Source: Amycolatopsis marina
Lineage (GTDB): Bacteria > Actinomycetota > Actinomycetes > Mycobacteriales > Pseudonocardiaceae
NCBI RefSeq assembly: GCF_900111885.1
Contig: NZ_FOKG01000034.1
Location: 1-38,198, forward strand
Length of the DNA stretch: 38,198 nucleotides
Direction: 5' to 3'
Shown here: positions 24,545-33,051 of the stretch, piece after piece
Numbering within the stretch: position 1 is the stretch's first letter
Layout: every line of letters begins with the position of its first letter
The notes under the pieces: model-generated
What the model was told of the DNA's origin: nothing
The model's input: only the letters and a program-made list of their open reading frames with translations
The model's database searches: none
Position numbers and translations under genes: made by a program

Positions 24545-26124
24545 GCCCGAGCTCCTTCCAGTTGGGGAACCGGCCGCGGACGCGGTGTCGGTACCAGCCA
24601 TGGCGGGTGACCCCAGGCGGCGGTGTACGTGCGCTGCTGCCCGGCGGACAACGCCGCCACGTACAGCCGGTCGCGCCACCGGCCCAGACCGACCGCGGGT
24701 GCCAGGTGGAGCAGCAGCGCACCGGCCGCCAGCACCGCCACCACGGTCGCGAGAACCCAGGCCGAGACAGCGGCGGGCCCGCTTGCGGGCAGGCTCGGGG
24801 CCAGGAGCTCGGTGACCGCGCCCACCAGGGCCAGGTACCCGATCGCCACGCCCGGCAGCACGATCACCACCGTGACCAGCGCGCCGCCGGTCGGGTGACG
24901 ACGCAGCCAGCCCCACGCCAGCCGCGCGGCGGTGGCCACGGCGAAGAGCGACAACGCGACGCCACCGGCATGAAGGGGTAGCAACCAGGCCGCCACCCCG
25001 ACCGCCGCGACGGCGGCGACCCCGGCGAGGACAGCGACCTGCGCTGCGCGAGCAGGAGCCAACCGAGGCGCGGGAGGAGCCGCAGTGTGGCCAGCGTGCC
25101 GCTGCACGGCCGACCCCGAGCCGAGGAACAGGGTGGCTTTGAACAGCCCGTGCGCCACCAGGTGCACCACCGTCGCGGCGTAGAGGCCGAGCCCGCAGGT
25201 CATGAGCATGAACCCCATCTGCCCGATCGTGGAGTGCACCAGCGCCCCTTTGATGTCGGGGCGGGTCAGCATGATCGCGGTGGCGGCCACGACGCTGGCG
25301 GCTCCGATGGCGAACGCCAGGTGTGTCGCCACCGGCGCGGCACCGACGATCGGCGACAGCTTCACCAGCAGCACCCCGCCGGCGTTGACCACGCCGGCGT
25401 GCAGCAGAGCCGAAACCGGGGTCGGTGCCGCCAGGGTCGCCGGCAGCCATCGGTGCCAGGGCAGCTGCGCGCACCGCACGGCCGCGGCGACCACCAGCGA
25501 ACAGGCCACCACCGTGCCCACCGCACCGCCGAGGGCCGCGTCGCCCTGGTGGCGCAGGTCGAGATCCCCCCAGACCGTGACCGCGAGGACAACCCCAGTC
25601 CACAACGCGGCGTCCCCGGCGACGACGGCACGGGTGGTGCGCCGTGCGGCATCGACGGCCGAGGGCGCCGGCCGATACATCCCCACCAGACGGCACAAGA
25701 TCACCCCGGTCAGCGTCCACGCCACCGCCAGGGTGACGAGAGTCGCCGCGGTCACCATCACCGTGGTCGCGGCGGTCAGCGCCCCCGCCGCGACAGCGAA
25801 GCGGGCCGCGGCCGGATCGCCGTGCAGGTAGCGGCGGGCGAACGCCTGGACCACGGCGCTGACCGTGCACACCAGCAGCAGAACGATCGCCCCGACGTGG
25901 TCGACCACCAGCCCGGTCCAGGCTCGCCCGTCCGGGTTGGCCAGCACCATCGCCACCGGCCCGCCGACTACCACCGTCACGGCCAGCGTCCCCGCCAGCG
26001 CGGTGGCCACCAGCGCCGCACCCGCACCCAACGCGGGCGCCAAGCTTCGTAGCCGCCGGATCGACCCGGCCATGGCCGCAACAGCGGGAAGGGCCACCAA
26101 AACGAGCAGCGTCACCCCTGTCAC
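24541..26124 (-). CDS. dabB: DabB: proton/cation-conducting membrane subunit (NuoL/MrpA-like)
   Basis: 527 residues, nearly all membrane-embedded with ~13 helices. It belongs to the proton-conducting NADH-quinone oxidoreductase chain 5/MrpA superfamily. Diagnostic pieces are RCAQLPWHRWLPATLAAPTP followed by VSALLHAGVVNAGGVLLVKL, and IKGALVHSTIGQMGFMLMTC followed by HLVAHGLFKATLFLGSGSAV, where conserved His and Lys residues line the proton path. It is shorter than respiratory NuoL (~600) and lacks other nuo genes around it, which together with adjacent dabA identifies it as DabB. It would couple cation influx to inorganic-carbon accumulation. Its ATG overlaps the stop of the upstream gene by four bases. 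Confidence 0.9.
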   Translation of the reverse strand: MTGVTLLVLVALPAVAAMAGSIRRLRSLAPALGAGAALVATALAGTLAVTVVVGGPVAMVLANPDGRAWTGLVVDHVGAIVLLLVCTVSAVVQAFARRYLHGDPAAARFAVAAGALTAATTVMVTAATLVTLAVAWTLTGVILCRLVGMYRPAPSAVDAARRTTRAVVAGDAALWTGVVLAVTVWGDLDLRHQGDAALGGAVGTVVACSLVVAAAVRCAQLPWHRWLPATLAAPTPVSALLHAGVVNAGGVLLVKLSPIVGAAPVATHLAFAIGAASVVAATAIMLTRPDIKGALVHSTIGQMGFMLMTCGLGLYAATVVHLVAHGLFKATLFLGSGSAVQRHAGHTAAPPAPRLAPARAAQVAVLAGVAAVAAVGVAAWLLPLHAGGVALSLFAVATAARLAWGWLRRHPTGGALVTVVIVLPGVAIGYLALVGAVTELLAPSLPASGPAAVSAWVLATVVAVLAAGALLLHLAPAVGLGRWRDRLYVAALSAGQQRTYTAAWGHPPWLVPTPRPRPVPQLEGARA

Positions 26125-26579
26125 GCCGTCGTACCTTCCTGACCCGCGCGCGCCGCCGCGCCGCGCGTCGCCGGGGCTCCGGCGAGGTCGGTGGCGCGCG
26201 GCTCAGCACCGGTGCCCGCAGCGGGCTCGGGCGGCGAACCGAGGTGTTCCAGGCAATGCGGAGGCAACGCACGCCCGTCGAAACCCCCGATCCGCACCCG
26301 GACGAACTCGTCGTGGACCACGCAGTACAGCGACCGCCCCCGTTCCAGCTCCCGGGCGATGTAGGCACCCACGCTCTGCGCGGCCCCCCGCCGCACGCCC
26401 GGCGGGCTGGTGTCGATCACCACGTCCGGCGGCGGCGAGGCCCACCGGTGCGCCCAGCGCCGCGCCACCTCATCGGCCGCGCGCTCGCCGGTCAGTACGC
26501 CCGCCATCTCGGCGTCGACCACCGCGCCCACCTCCCGCAGCAGGTTCTCCCACGGGAGCGCCATCTCCTCGTCGCCCAT
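26121..26579 (-). CDS. Hypothetical first gene of the dab operon
   Basis: 152 residues from the ATG at 26579, chosen for GGAGG eight bases upstream. I do not recognise it. The start MGDEEMALPWENLLREVGAV is followed by an acidic/hydrophobic helix and RAADEVARRWAHRWASPPPD, then VGAYIARELERGRSLYCVVH and DEFVRVRIGGFDG. The last ~40 residues are Ala/Pro/Gly-rich. No membrane segments or signal. It overlaps dabB by four bases (ATGA), so it is translationally coupled to it and probably serves the same process, for example as regulator or assembly factor. Confidence 0.65.
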   Translation of the reverse strand: MGDEEMALPWENLLREVGAVVDAEMAGVLTGERAADEVARRWAHRWASPPPDVVIDTSPPGVRRGAAQSVGAYIARELERGRSLYCVVHDEFVRVRIGGFDGRALPPHCLEHLGSPPEPAAGTGAEPRATDLAGAPATRGAAARAGQEGTTA

Positions 26580-26705
26580 GACACCCACCTCCCAAGCACG
26601 CTACCAATGACCTGTGTTCTAATACGCGATATGAATCATACGACATTGATGACGTGCTTTGGCAAGCGTGACATGCGTTACCCCCGACGAGGTACAGTTG
26701 CGGCC
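26580..26705. promoter_or_regulatory. Divergent promoter region between the dab operon and the winged-helix regulator
   Basis: 126 bp, much richer in A/T than the surroundings. It contains an 11-base odd-centred palindrome TATGAATCATA (26630-26640) and next to it AATACGCGATAT. This is the natural operator place for the regulator encoded from 26706. No -10/-35 pair can be named with confidence. Confidence 0.45.
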
Positions 26706-27005
26706 ATGCAGGAGTGGACGTTCTTGACCAATCACGCCCACGTACTGCTGTGCGTGGTGCGGGATCCACAAGTTCGGTTGCGGGATGTGGCCGAGGTGGT
26801 GGGCATCACCGAGCGGGCGGCGCAGCGCATCGTGGCCGACCTCGTCGAGGCGGGCTACCTGGAACGCACCAGGGAGGGGCGGCGCAACCGGTACCGGTTG
26901 CATCCGGATTTGCCGCTGCGGCACCCGATGGACCGTGACACCGCCATCGGGCAGCTCGTGGCCCTGCTCACCGGCATCGACGCCCGATCCGGCAACCTCG
27001 TGTAA
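26706..27005 (+). CDS. Winged-helix transcriptional regulator (MarR/ArsR-like), divergent from dab operon
   Basis: 99 residues. The start MQEWTFLTNHAHVLLCVVRD is followed by RLRDVAEVVGITERAAQRIV (helix-turn-helix), ADLVEAGYLERTREGRRNRY (wing) and LPLRHPMDRD. It is one winged-helix domain without an extra sensor domain. It lies divergently from the dab operon, so autoregulation and dab control are likely. Its stop overlaps the start of the DUF6671 gene by one base. A paralogue with the same NHAHVLLC start lies at 33459-33950 beside the TerC genes. Confidence 0.85.
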   Translation: MQEWTFLTNHAHVLLCVVRDPQVRLRDVAEVVGITERAAQRIVADLVEAGYLERTREGRRNRYRLHPDLPLRHPMDRDTAIGQLVALLTGIDARSGNLV

Positions 27006-27874
27006 TGCTCGCCGTGCACCCCTACGCGGGCGCACCGGTCGCGATGGCCACCCGACACGGCAAGCAGCGAGCCCTCGCTGCCGCCCTGGCGCGGATCCCC
27101 GGCATGCGGCTTGTGCTCGCCCACGATGTGGACACCGATCAGCTCGGCACCTTCACCGGTGAGATCCCCCGCGCCGGGTCGGCGGCCGAGACCGCGGTCC
27201 GCAAGGCGCGCCTCGCGATCGAGTCGACCGGCCTCGGACTCGCCGTGGCCAGCGAAGGCTCCTTCGGCCCGCACCCGGTCGCGCCAATGCTGAGCGCCGG
27301 CCAGGAGATCCTCGCCTTCCTCGACACGGTGCGGGACGTCTGCATCCTGGAGCGCCGAACCACACCGACGAACTTCAGCCACACCACGACCCGCCGCCTC
27401 GACGAGGAAACCGACGCCTACCTGGCGCGCGTCGGTTTCGGTGCCCACGCGGTCATCGTCCGTCCCCACAGCCCCGCCGACGTGCGGGCTCCAGGCCCCA
27501 TCTGCAAGGGCATCCAGACCCGTGCCGACCTCGATGCGGCGATCAGCCGGTGCACCGCGCACTCCACCGATGGCCTGGCGCGACTGGAGACCGACATGCG
27601 CGCGCACGTCAACCCCACCCGCATGCGGGAGATCAGCGTGCTCGCCCACCAACTCGCCTCGCGTCTGGCCACCCTGTGCCCGGCCTGCGGCACCCCCGGA
27701 TTCGGCCCGGTGGACCGCGAACCTGGTCTGCCCTGCGGCACGTGTGGCGAGCCCACCCGCCTGACCCTGGCAACGATCCACGGGTGTGCCCGCTGCCCGC
27801 ACCGCGGCCGCCACCCTCGCGATGACGGCCAACGACGTGCCGATCCCACGTTCTGCGAATGCTGCAACCCGTAA
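27005..27874 (+). CDS. DUF6671 family protein with C-terminal zinc ribbons
   Basis: 289 residues. The long N-terminal domain reads HPYAGAPVAMATRHGKQRAL, IPGMRLVLAHDVDTDQLGTF, KARLAIESTGLGLAVASEGS and later VGFGAHAVIVRP, as in DUF6671. The last 70 residues carry Cys pairs (CPACG, CGTCG, CARCPHRG, CECC), two likely zinc ribbons. No catalytic role is known to me. It is one base out of overlap with the regulator and so co-transcribed with it, opposite the dab operon, suggesting a link to the same response. Confidence 0.75.
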   Translation: MLAVHPYAGAPVAMATRHGKQRALAAALARIPGMRLVLAHDVDTDQLGTFTGEIPRAGSAAETAVRKARLAIESTGLGLAVASEGSFGPHPVAPMLSAGQEILAFLDTVRDVCILERRTTPTNFSHTTTRRLDEETDAYLARVGFGAHAVIVRPHSPADVRAPGPICKGIQTRADLDAAISRCTAHSTDGLARLETDMRAHVNPTRMREISVLAHQLASRLATLCPACGTPGFGPVDREPGLPCGTCGEPTRLTLATIHGCARCPHRGRHPRDDGQRRADPTFCECCNP

Positions 27875-27946
27875 CCCCCGGACACCACCCCCGCAGACCC
27901 ACCCGGCCGGCCCCAGCCACTGCACGTCCGAAGGAGCGTCACCACG

Positions 27947-29335
27947 ATGATCCCCCTGACCGCCGCCGCGATCGCCGCGGCCACCGACGGTCACCTCGTC
28001 CCGGGGACCGACCCGTCGCTGCTGGTGACCGCACCCGCCAGCATCGACTCCCGCCAGGTCCACCCCGGCGGCGTGTTCGCCGCCCTCCCCGGCCGGCGCA
28101 CCGACGGGCACTACCACGCATCAGCGGCCCTCGCCGCGGGAGCCGCCCTGGTGCTGGCCGCACGCCCGGTGCCCGCCCCTGCCGTCCAGGTCACCGACGT
28201 GACCCGCGCGCTCGGCGACCTGGCTCGCCACGTGGCAGACCGACTGCCGGCCACCGTGATCGGCATCACCGGGTCGAACGGCAAGACCACGACCAAAGAT
28301 CTCGCCACCCAGGTCCTGGCACACCACGGCCCGGTCGCCGCCACAGACCGCTCCTTCAACAACGAGCTCGGTTTTCCCCTCACTGTCCTGCGCGCCACCC
28401 CCGACACCCGCTACCTCATCCTGGAAATGGGCGCCCGGGGCCGTGGACACCTCAGCTACCTGTGCGGCCTGGTCACCCCCCACGTCGGGGTCGTGCTCAA
28501 CGTCGGCACCGCCCACCTCGGTCAATACCCCGACGGGCAAACCGGGATCGCCGCGGCCAAAAGCGAACTACTGACCGGGCTCCCCTCTGCAGACCACGGT
28601 GGGCTGGCCATCCTCAACGCCGACGATCCGCTCGTCGCCGCGATGGCCCCGCTCACCCCCGCCCGCACCCGCTGGTGGAGCCAGCGCCCCCACCCCAACG
28701 GCGTATACGCCCGAGATGTGCACGTCACGCCGCGCGGCCGGGCGTGCTTCACCCTGCACACTCCCGAGGGCACGGCACCCGTCACGCTCCGCCTGACCGG
28801 CCGGCACCACGTCGGCAACGCCCTCGCCGTCGCCGCCCTCGCCCTCGGCCTCGGCCTTGACCACCACACCATCGCCGATGCCCTGAGCGCCGCTGAACCC
28901 GCCAGCGGCGGGCGCATGCAAACCATCGTGCGGGGCGACGGGGTCACGCTCCTCCACGACGCCTACAACGCCAACCCCGACTCCATGGCCGCCGCGCTGA
29001 CCACCCTGAGCACCATGTCCGCCCGCCGCCGGATCGCCGTCCTCGGCGAGATGGCCGACCTCGGCGACCACGCCGCTGGCGCCCACCACCACCTCGGCGT
29101 GCTCGCCGCACGCGCCGGCCTCGACGTCCTGATCACCATCGGCACCCGGACCGCGCCTCTGATCGCCGACGCGGCCGACACCGAGCACAGCACCCTCGAC
29201 ATCATCGCCGTTCCCGACAGCCAGGCCGCCCACGACGTGCTAAGTCGAATCCTTCGTCCCGACGATCTCGTCCTGATCAAAGCATCCCGCGCCGCCCACC
29301 TCGAACACCTCGTCGCCGCGCTCAGCAACCGCTGA
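27947..29335 (+). CDS. murF: UDP-MurNAc-tripeptide-D-Ala-D-Ala ligase (MurF-type)
   Basis: 462 residues with AAGGAG before the ATG. Mur-ligase architecture in order: N-terminal UDP-binding domain (SIDSRQVHPGGVFAALPGRR), central ATPase with GITGSNGKTTTKDLA (~105-119) and SFNNELGFPLTVLRA, which is MurF-specific, then LEMGARGRGHLSYLCGLVTP, NVGTAHLG, NADDPLV, GRHHVGNALAVAALAL, and the C-terminal HDAYNANPDSM. It adds D-Ala-D-Ala to the peptidoglycan precursor. In actinobacteria murF lies in the dcw cell-division cluster; here none of those genes are present, so this is most likely an additional copy. It overlaps the convergent Sua5 gene by 96 bp. Confidence 0.92.
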   Translation: MIPLTAAAIAAATDGHLVPGTDPSLLVTAPASIDSRQVHPGGVFAALPGRRTDGHYHASAALAAGAALVLAARPVPAPAVQVTDVTRALGDLARHVADRLPATVIGITGSNGKTTTKDLATQVLAHHGPVAATDRSFNNELGFPLTVLRATPDTRYLILEMGARGRGHLSYLCGLVTPHVGVVLNVGTAHLGQYPDGQTGIAAAKSELLTGLPSADHGGLAILNADDPLVAAMAPLTPARTRWWSQRPHPNGVYARDVHVTPRGRACFTLHTPEGTAPVTLRLTGRHHVGNALAVAALALGLGLDHHTIADALSAAEPASGGRMQTIVRGDGVTLLHDAYNANPDSMAAALTTLSTMSARRRIAVLGEMADLGDHAAGAHHHLGVLAARAGLDVLITIGTRTAPLIADAADTEHSTLDIIAVPDSQAAHDVLSRILRPDDLVLIKASRAAHLEHLVAALSNR

Positions 29336-30355
29336 GCAGCCCGGAGTCGCGGCCGTCTGGCTGCGCGACCCGGCCGCTCGGCGGAGCCGATCCGCGATCG
29401 CCAATCCGAGCCCGTCCGGGGTAGGAACCGAGGCCACCACGACCTCGCACTCATGCCGGTCGAAGTCACGGAGGAACTCGAAAAGCCGCCGCGCGTACCG
29501 CGCACCCGAGTCCGGCACCGCGATAACGCGCTGCCCGGCACACGCACCGGCACCGCCCGCGAACTCGGGCGGCAGCAGGACGCCGACGCGCCGGCCCTGC
29601 GCTGCCAGGTACTCGGCGTGGCCGATCACCTGGCCCGGCTCGACCAGGACAACCCGTGCCCTCGGCGCGTAGTGCGACGGATGCTGGCCCGGAACGCGTA
29701 CGGCACTCCTCGCCCGCACCGGCACGGAGCAACCCAGTGCGCGCTCAAGATCCTCTCGTGTCACGCCGCCTGGGCGCAGTATCGCAGGTGCGCCGGTGAG
29801 GTCGACGATCGTGGACTCGACACCCACCGCACAGGGGCCGCCGTCCAGCACGTAGTCGACGTCGGCGCCCAACCCGTCGCCAACATGAGCAGCCGCCGTG
29901 GGACTGACCGAGCCGAAACGGTTGGCCGATGGCGCCGCCACACCGCCACCGAACGCCGTGAGCAGCGCGCGGGCGACCGGATGGTCGGGCACCCGCAGCG
30001 CGACCGTCTCCAGACCGCCGGTGACCGCGCGGGGAACACGGCGGCCCCGACGAAGAACCAGGGTCACCGGGCCAGGCCAGAAACGGTCAGCGACGCGGCG
30101 CGCCGCGTCGGGCACCTCCGCGACCCAGTCGGGGAGCTGACGCGCCCCGCTGAGGTGCACGATCAGCGGGTGCGTCGAGGGCCGCCCCTTCACGGCGAAG
30201 ACACGCTCCACCGCGTCGACGTTCTCCGCGTCCGCGCCGAGCCCGTACACGGTCTCGGTCGGGAACGCGACCAGCCCACCCGCGCGCAGGGTGCCAGCAG
30301 CGCGTTCCACATCGAGTCCCACGCGCTCAGGCGCGATGCCTGGTTGATCCGACAT
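29240..30355 (-). CDS. sua5: L-threonylcarbamoyladenylate synthase, Sua5 type
   Basis: 371 residues from the ATG at 30355. The YrdC/TsaC domain is clear: GLVAFPTETVYGLGADAENV, RVFAVKGRPSTHPLIVHL, RFWPGPVTLVLRRG, VALRVPDHPVARALL, APSANRFGSVSPTAA, GVESTIVDLTG and ILRPGGVTREDLE. HPSHYAPRARVVLVEPGQV begins the C-terminal Sua5 domain, so it is the long form. The enzyme makes threonylcarbamoyl-AMP from Thr, ATP and bicarbonate for t6A on tRNAs. Its last ~32 codons (AAATPGCSAVAERG region) overlap murF antisense and look like an extended tail. Standing next to murF and folC rather than by prfA/prmC, it looks like a paralogue. Confidence 0.9.
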   Translation of the reverse strand: MSDQPGIAPERVGLDVERAAGTLRAGGLVAFPTETVYGLGADAENVDAVERVFAVKGRPSTHPLIVHLSGARQLPDWVAEVPDAARRVADRFWPGPVTLVLRRGRRVPRAVTGGLETVALRVPDHPVARALLTAFGGGVAAPSANRFGSVSPTAAAHVGDGLGADVDYVLDGGPCAVGVESTIVDLTGAPAILRPGGVTREDLERALGCSVPVRARSAVRVPGQHPSHYAPRARVVLVEPGQVIGHAEYLAAQGRRVGVLLPPEFAGGAGACAGQRVIAVPDSGARYARRLFEFLRDFDRHECEVVVASVPTPDGLGLAIADRLRRAAGSRSQTAATPGCSAVAERGDEVFEVGGAGCFDQDEIVGTKDST

Positions 30356-30507
30356 CACCCGTTCACCCCTCACCACTGCAGTCTGACACACCACCGGCTC
30401 GCGCGATCACCGTTGCCCCCGCGCCGCCGGACCCATTTCGAGACCGGATCTCGTACCCTCTCTTCCCGATCAGCACGCGCGGCGCTCAGCCCGGGCAGCA
30501 CGGGTGG

Positions 30508-31824
30508 TCACGTCACCAGCGCTCGCACGACGGGCAGCGCCTCGCCGATCACATAGAGCGACCCGGTAACTACCGTGAGCGTGCTATCATTCGCCGCCGC
30601 CGCGCGGCGCACCGCATCACCCACATCCGCCTCGACCGCGACCGATCCTGCGCCCACCGCCCGCGCGGCGGCGGCGAGCCTGGCGAGCGGCACCGCTCGC
30701 GGTGTCCGGGGCGAGGTGCAGATCACCCAGTCACCAGCCCCGACCCCCAGGGCACTCAGAAACGCCTCCGGCGCGCGGGTCCCGGTCATACCGACCACCA
30801 CGGTGCGGGAGACGCCGTCGAACCGCTCCCGCAGCGCCCGTGCCAGCGCGGTGGCCGCTTCCTCGTTGTGGGCGCCGTCCATCAGCACAGGGCCGGGGGT
30901 GTGGACAAGCTCAAAGCGGCCCGAAGCCCGCAGCGCCCCGCAGACCGCCCGCACCACCTGGTCGGCCACCGGCCGGGCCAGCCACACCTCGGCGGCGGCC
31001 AACGCCGTCGCCGCGTTCGCCGCCTGCCACGGTGCCAGCAGACGCAGGAAAACGTCGTCATAAGTCGCCCCGGGCGTGAACAGCGACACCGTCCGGCCAT
31101 CCGCGACCGGCGCGTCGGCGGCCACGCCGAAGTCACGATCCACGGTCACCACGCGCGAGGGGCGGCGGCCCAGGAACGGCGGGTGCATGGCCGGGTCCGC
31201 TTCGGCTAGCACCACGGTCGCGCCCTCAGGAACCGCGCCAGCCTCAGCCACGGCGTTGTCCCACCGCGTGTCACCGAAGTACTCGACGTGGTCGACGCCC
31301 ACCGACGTGACCACCACCAGGCCGGCGCCGAGCGCGGCGGTCGCGTCGCCGCTGCCACCCAGACCGGTCTCGACCACCGCGACATCAACACGTTGGTCGG
31401 CGAACCAGCCCACCGCGGCCGCGGTCATCAATTCGAACCAACTGGGCCGCCCCAGCTCTGACGCGGTGCGCTCGTCCGCCACCAGCGGGTCGAGCACCGC
31501 CGCCAACTCGTCGTCGGTGATCGTGACACCATCGATGGTGATCCGCTCCTGCGGCCGGTGCAGATGAGGACTGGTGTACAACCCGACCCGCAGTCCACTG
31601 CCCGCCAGCACCGCGGCCAGGATCCGGGCGGTCGTGCTCTTGCCGTTGGTGCCGGCCACCAGGATCACCGGCACCCGCTGCTCGGGCCGGCCGAGCGTGC
31701 GCAGCAGCCGCTCGATGACCACGGTCGTCGGGGCCTGCGACACCACCCCACCAGCAGCGACCCCCACCCCCCGCTCATGGTCGACGTGACCGTCCAGCCA
31801 CTGCCATACCCCGGCGCGCCTCAC
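30508..31824 (-). CDS. folC: Folylpolyglutamate synthase (FolC-type Mur ligase superfamily)
   Basis: 438 residues from a GTG at 31824; the open frame runs further upstream but without family resemblance. ATPase motif VAGTNGKSTTARIL (~56-69), then GLYTSPHLHRPQERITIDG, which is FolC-specific, FELMTAAAVGWFADQRVDVA, VETGLGGSGDATAAL, VTSVGVDHVEYFGDT, and the C-terminal LMDGAHNEEAATALARAL. It adds glutamates to folates, retaining them in the cell and serving one-carbon enzymes. Variation: VEYFGDT in place of the usual xxLGxT, and a Gly in LGGSGDAT where LGGRLDAT is usual, so a changed substrate is possible. The usual valS neighbour is absent. Confidence 0.8.
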   Translation of the reverse strand: MRRAGVWQWLDGHVDHERGVGVAAGGVVSQAPTTVVIERLLRTLGRPEQRVPVILVAGTNGKSTTARILAAVLAGSGLRVGLYTSPHLHRPQERITIDGVTITDDELAAVLDPLVADERTASELGRPSWFELMTAAAVGWFADQRVDVAVVETGLGGSGDATAALGAGLVVVTSVGVDHVEYFGDTRWDNAVAEAGAVPEGATVVLAEADPAMHPPFLGRRPSRVVTVDRDFGVAADAPVADGRTVSLFTPGATYDDVFLRLLAPWQAANAATALAAAEVWLARPVADQVVRAVCGALRASGRFELVHTPGPVLMDGAHNEEAATALARALRERFDGVSRTVVVGMTGTRAPEAFLSALGVGAGDWVICTSPRTPRAVPLARLAAAARAVGAGSVAVEADVGDAVRRAAAANDSTLTVVTGSLYVIGEALPVVRALVT

Positions 31825-31856
31825 GCCACCGATCCTAGATCCACCCCCGATCAACC

Positions 31857-31885
31857 TTGACAGCCACATTCCGGCCAGTGACACT
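31857..31885 (+). promoter_or_regulatory. Promoter of the first terC gene
   Basis: TTGACA (31857-31862), a 17-base spacer, and GACACT (31880-31885). The riboswitch motif starts about ten bases further on. The same arrangement recurs at the other two yybP-ykoY-like leaders in the window. Confidence 0.55.
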
Positions 31886-31992
31886 GCGTGCAGAGGGGAG
31901 TACTTCCCTAAGTGTCTGCCTGGTCAATACGGACACCCCATGGTGTCCCCGGGCGACCGCCCTCACCAGGGTGAAGGAGACCTCGAACGTCG
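31886..31992 (+). promoter_or_regulatory. yybP-ykoY-type (Mn2+) riboswitch ahead of terC-1
   Basis: Contains the three conserved blocks in order: GGGGAGTA (31895-31902), GTCAATACGG (31923-31932) and GGAGACCTC (31976-31984), with pairing segments between (GGACACC/GGTGTCC). This family senses Mn2+ and commonly precedes TerC-type and other manganese-handling membrane proteins. The ribosome binding site follows at 32003. Confidence 0.75.
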
Positions 31993-32011
31993 TCCGTGCG
32001 CGGAGGTCTTC

Positions 32012-33049
32012 GTGCCCTTTCATCCCGTGGTGTCGTCTCTGTCCGTGGCCGCGCCCGCCGACTCGGTGGGGTCCTCGTCGATCGGGTCGCCCTGGTTGTG
32101 GGTCGCCAGCATCGCCGTAATACTCGGCCTCCTCGTCACCGATTTCGCCGTCACCCGCCGTCCCCACGAGGTGTCGATACGGGAAGCGATTGGCTGGTCG
32201 GTGTTCTATCTCACGCTGCCCGTCCTGTTCGGGATCTGGCTGTGGGCGGTGTTCGACAGCGGGCCGGCACTGGAGTTCATCACCGGCTTCGTGGTGGAGA
32301 AGTCACTGTCGGTGGACAACCTGTTCGTGTTCATGCTGATCCTGGCCGGGTTCGCGGTCCCGTCCCCCATTCAGCAACGGGTGCTGCTGTACGGCATCGC
32401 CGGTGCCCTGGTCCTGCGGGGCATCTTCATCGCGGCGGGCGCGGCGCTGCTGCAGGCAGGCACCTGGGCGTTCCTCCTCTTCGGCCTGATCCTGCTCGTG
32501 TCCGCGGGCAAGATCCTGCACGAGGTGCACACCGGTTCGGCCTTCGCGGGCCGCGACGTATCCCAGATGCGTATCGTGCGACTGCTCCGCAGGTTCATGC
32601 CCGTCACCGACGACTACCGAGGCACCCGGCTGACCGTACGGGAGCACGGACGACGCGCGCTCACGCCGCTTGCGGTGGTGGTCGCCGCGGTGTTCGTGAC
32701 CGACGTGGTGTTCGCCGTGGACTCGGTCCCCGCGGTCTACGGCATCACCGCGGACCCCTACCTGGTATTCGCCACCAACGCCTTCGCGCTGCTCGGCCTG
32801 CGCGCGCTCTACTTCGTGCTCCACGCCACGCTGGCCAAGCTCGTCTATCTCAACCACGGCCTGGCGGTCATTCTCGCGTTCATCGGTCTGAAACTGGTGT
32901 TGCACTGGGCCCACGGAATCTGGCCGGCCACCCCGCAGATCCCCACGCCGGTCTCCCTCGCTGTCATCGTGGCCATCCTCGCCGTCGTCATCGCGGCGAG
33001 CCTGCGCACCCGCCGCCGAGCCGAGCAGCACGTGATTGAGAAGGACTGA
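32012..33049 (+). CDS. terC: TerC-family integral membrane protein 1
   Basis: 345 residues from a GTG at 32012, chosen for GGAGG five bases upstream; the frame is open to 31940, but that lies in the leader. Eight to nine membrane helices. Family landmarks: GFVVEKSLSVDNLFVFMLIL with the conserved Glu-Lys-Ser and Asp-Asn, AVFVTDVVFAVDSVPAVYGI, ATNAFALLGLRALYF, and YLNHGLAVILAFIGLKLVL. TerC proteins export or meter Mn2+, and were named for tellurite resistance. The Mn2+-type riboswitch ahead of it agrees with manganese handling. A 36-codon single-helix ORF follows after two bases, and a second TerC gene lies at 34794. Confidence 0.92.
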   Translation: MPFHPVVSSLSVAAPADSVGSSSIGSPWLWVASIAVILGLLVTDFAVTRRPHEVSIREAIGWSVFYLTLPVLFGIWLWAVFDSGPALEFITGFVVEKSLSVDNLFVFMLILAGFAVPSPIQQRVLLYGIAGALVLRGIFIAAGAALLQAGTWAFLLFGLILLVSAGKILHEVHTGSAFAGRDVSQMRIVRLLRRFMPVTDDYRGTRLTVREHGRRALTPLAVVVAAVFVTDVVFAVDSVPAVYGITADPYLVFATNAFALLGLRALYFVLHATLAKLVYLNHGLAVILAFIGLKLVLHWAHGIWPATPQIPTPVSLAVIVAILAVVIAASLRTRRRAEQHVIEKD

Positions 33050-33051
33050 CC

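Noticed and set aside
24541..26124. dabB as a respiratory complex I subunit or Mrp antiporter gene
   Set aside because: No other nuo or mrp genes are near and it pairs with a DUF2309 gene, which defines the DAB pair.
24545..26368. The 661-codon minus-strand frame over the dabB region
   Set aside because: Only its last 53 codons (from 24544) are credible. The rest is a Gly/Arg-rich shadow of dabB.
30508..31824. MurC/MurE assignment for the Mur-ligase-superfamily gene
   Set aside because: GLYTSPHLHRPQERI and the HNEEA motif are FolC features; no UDP-sugar-binding N-terminal domain is present.
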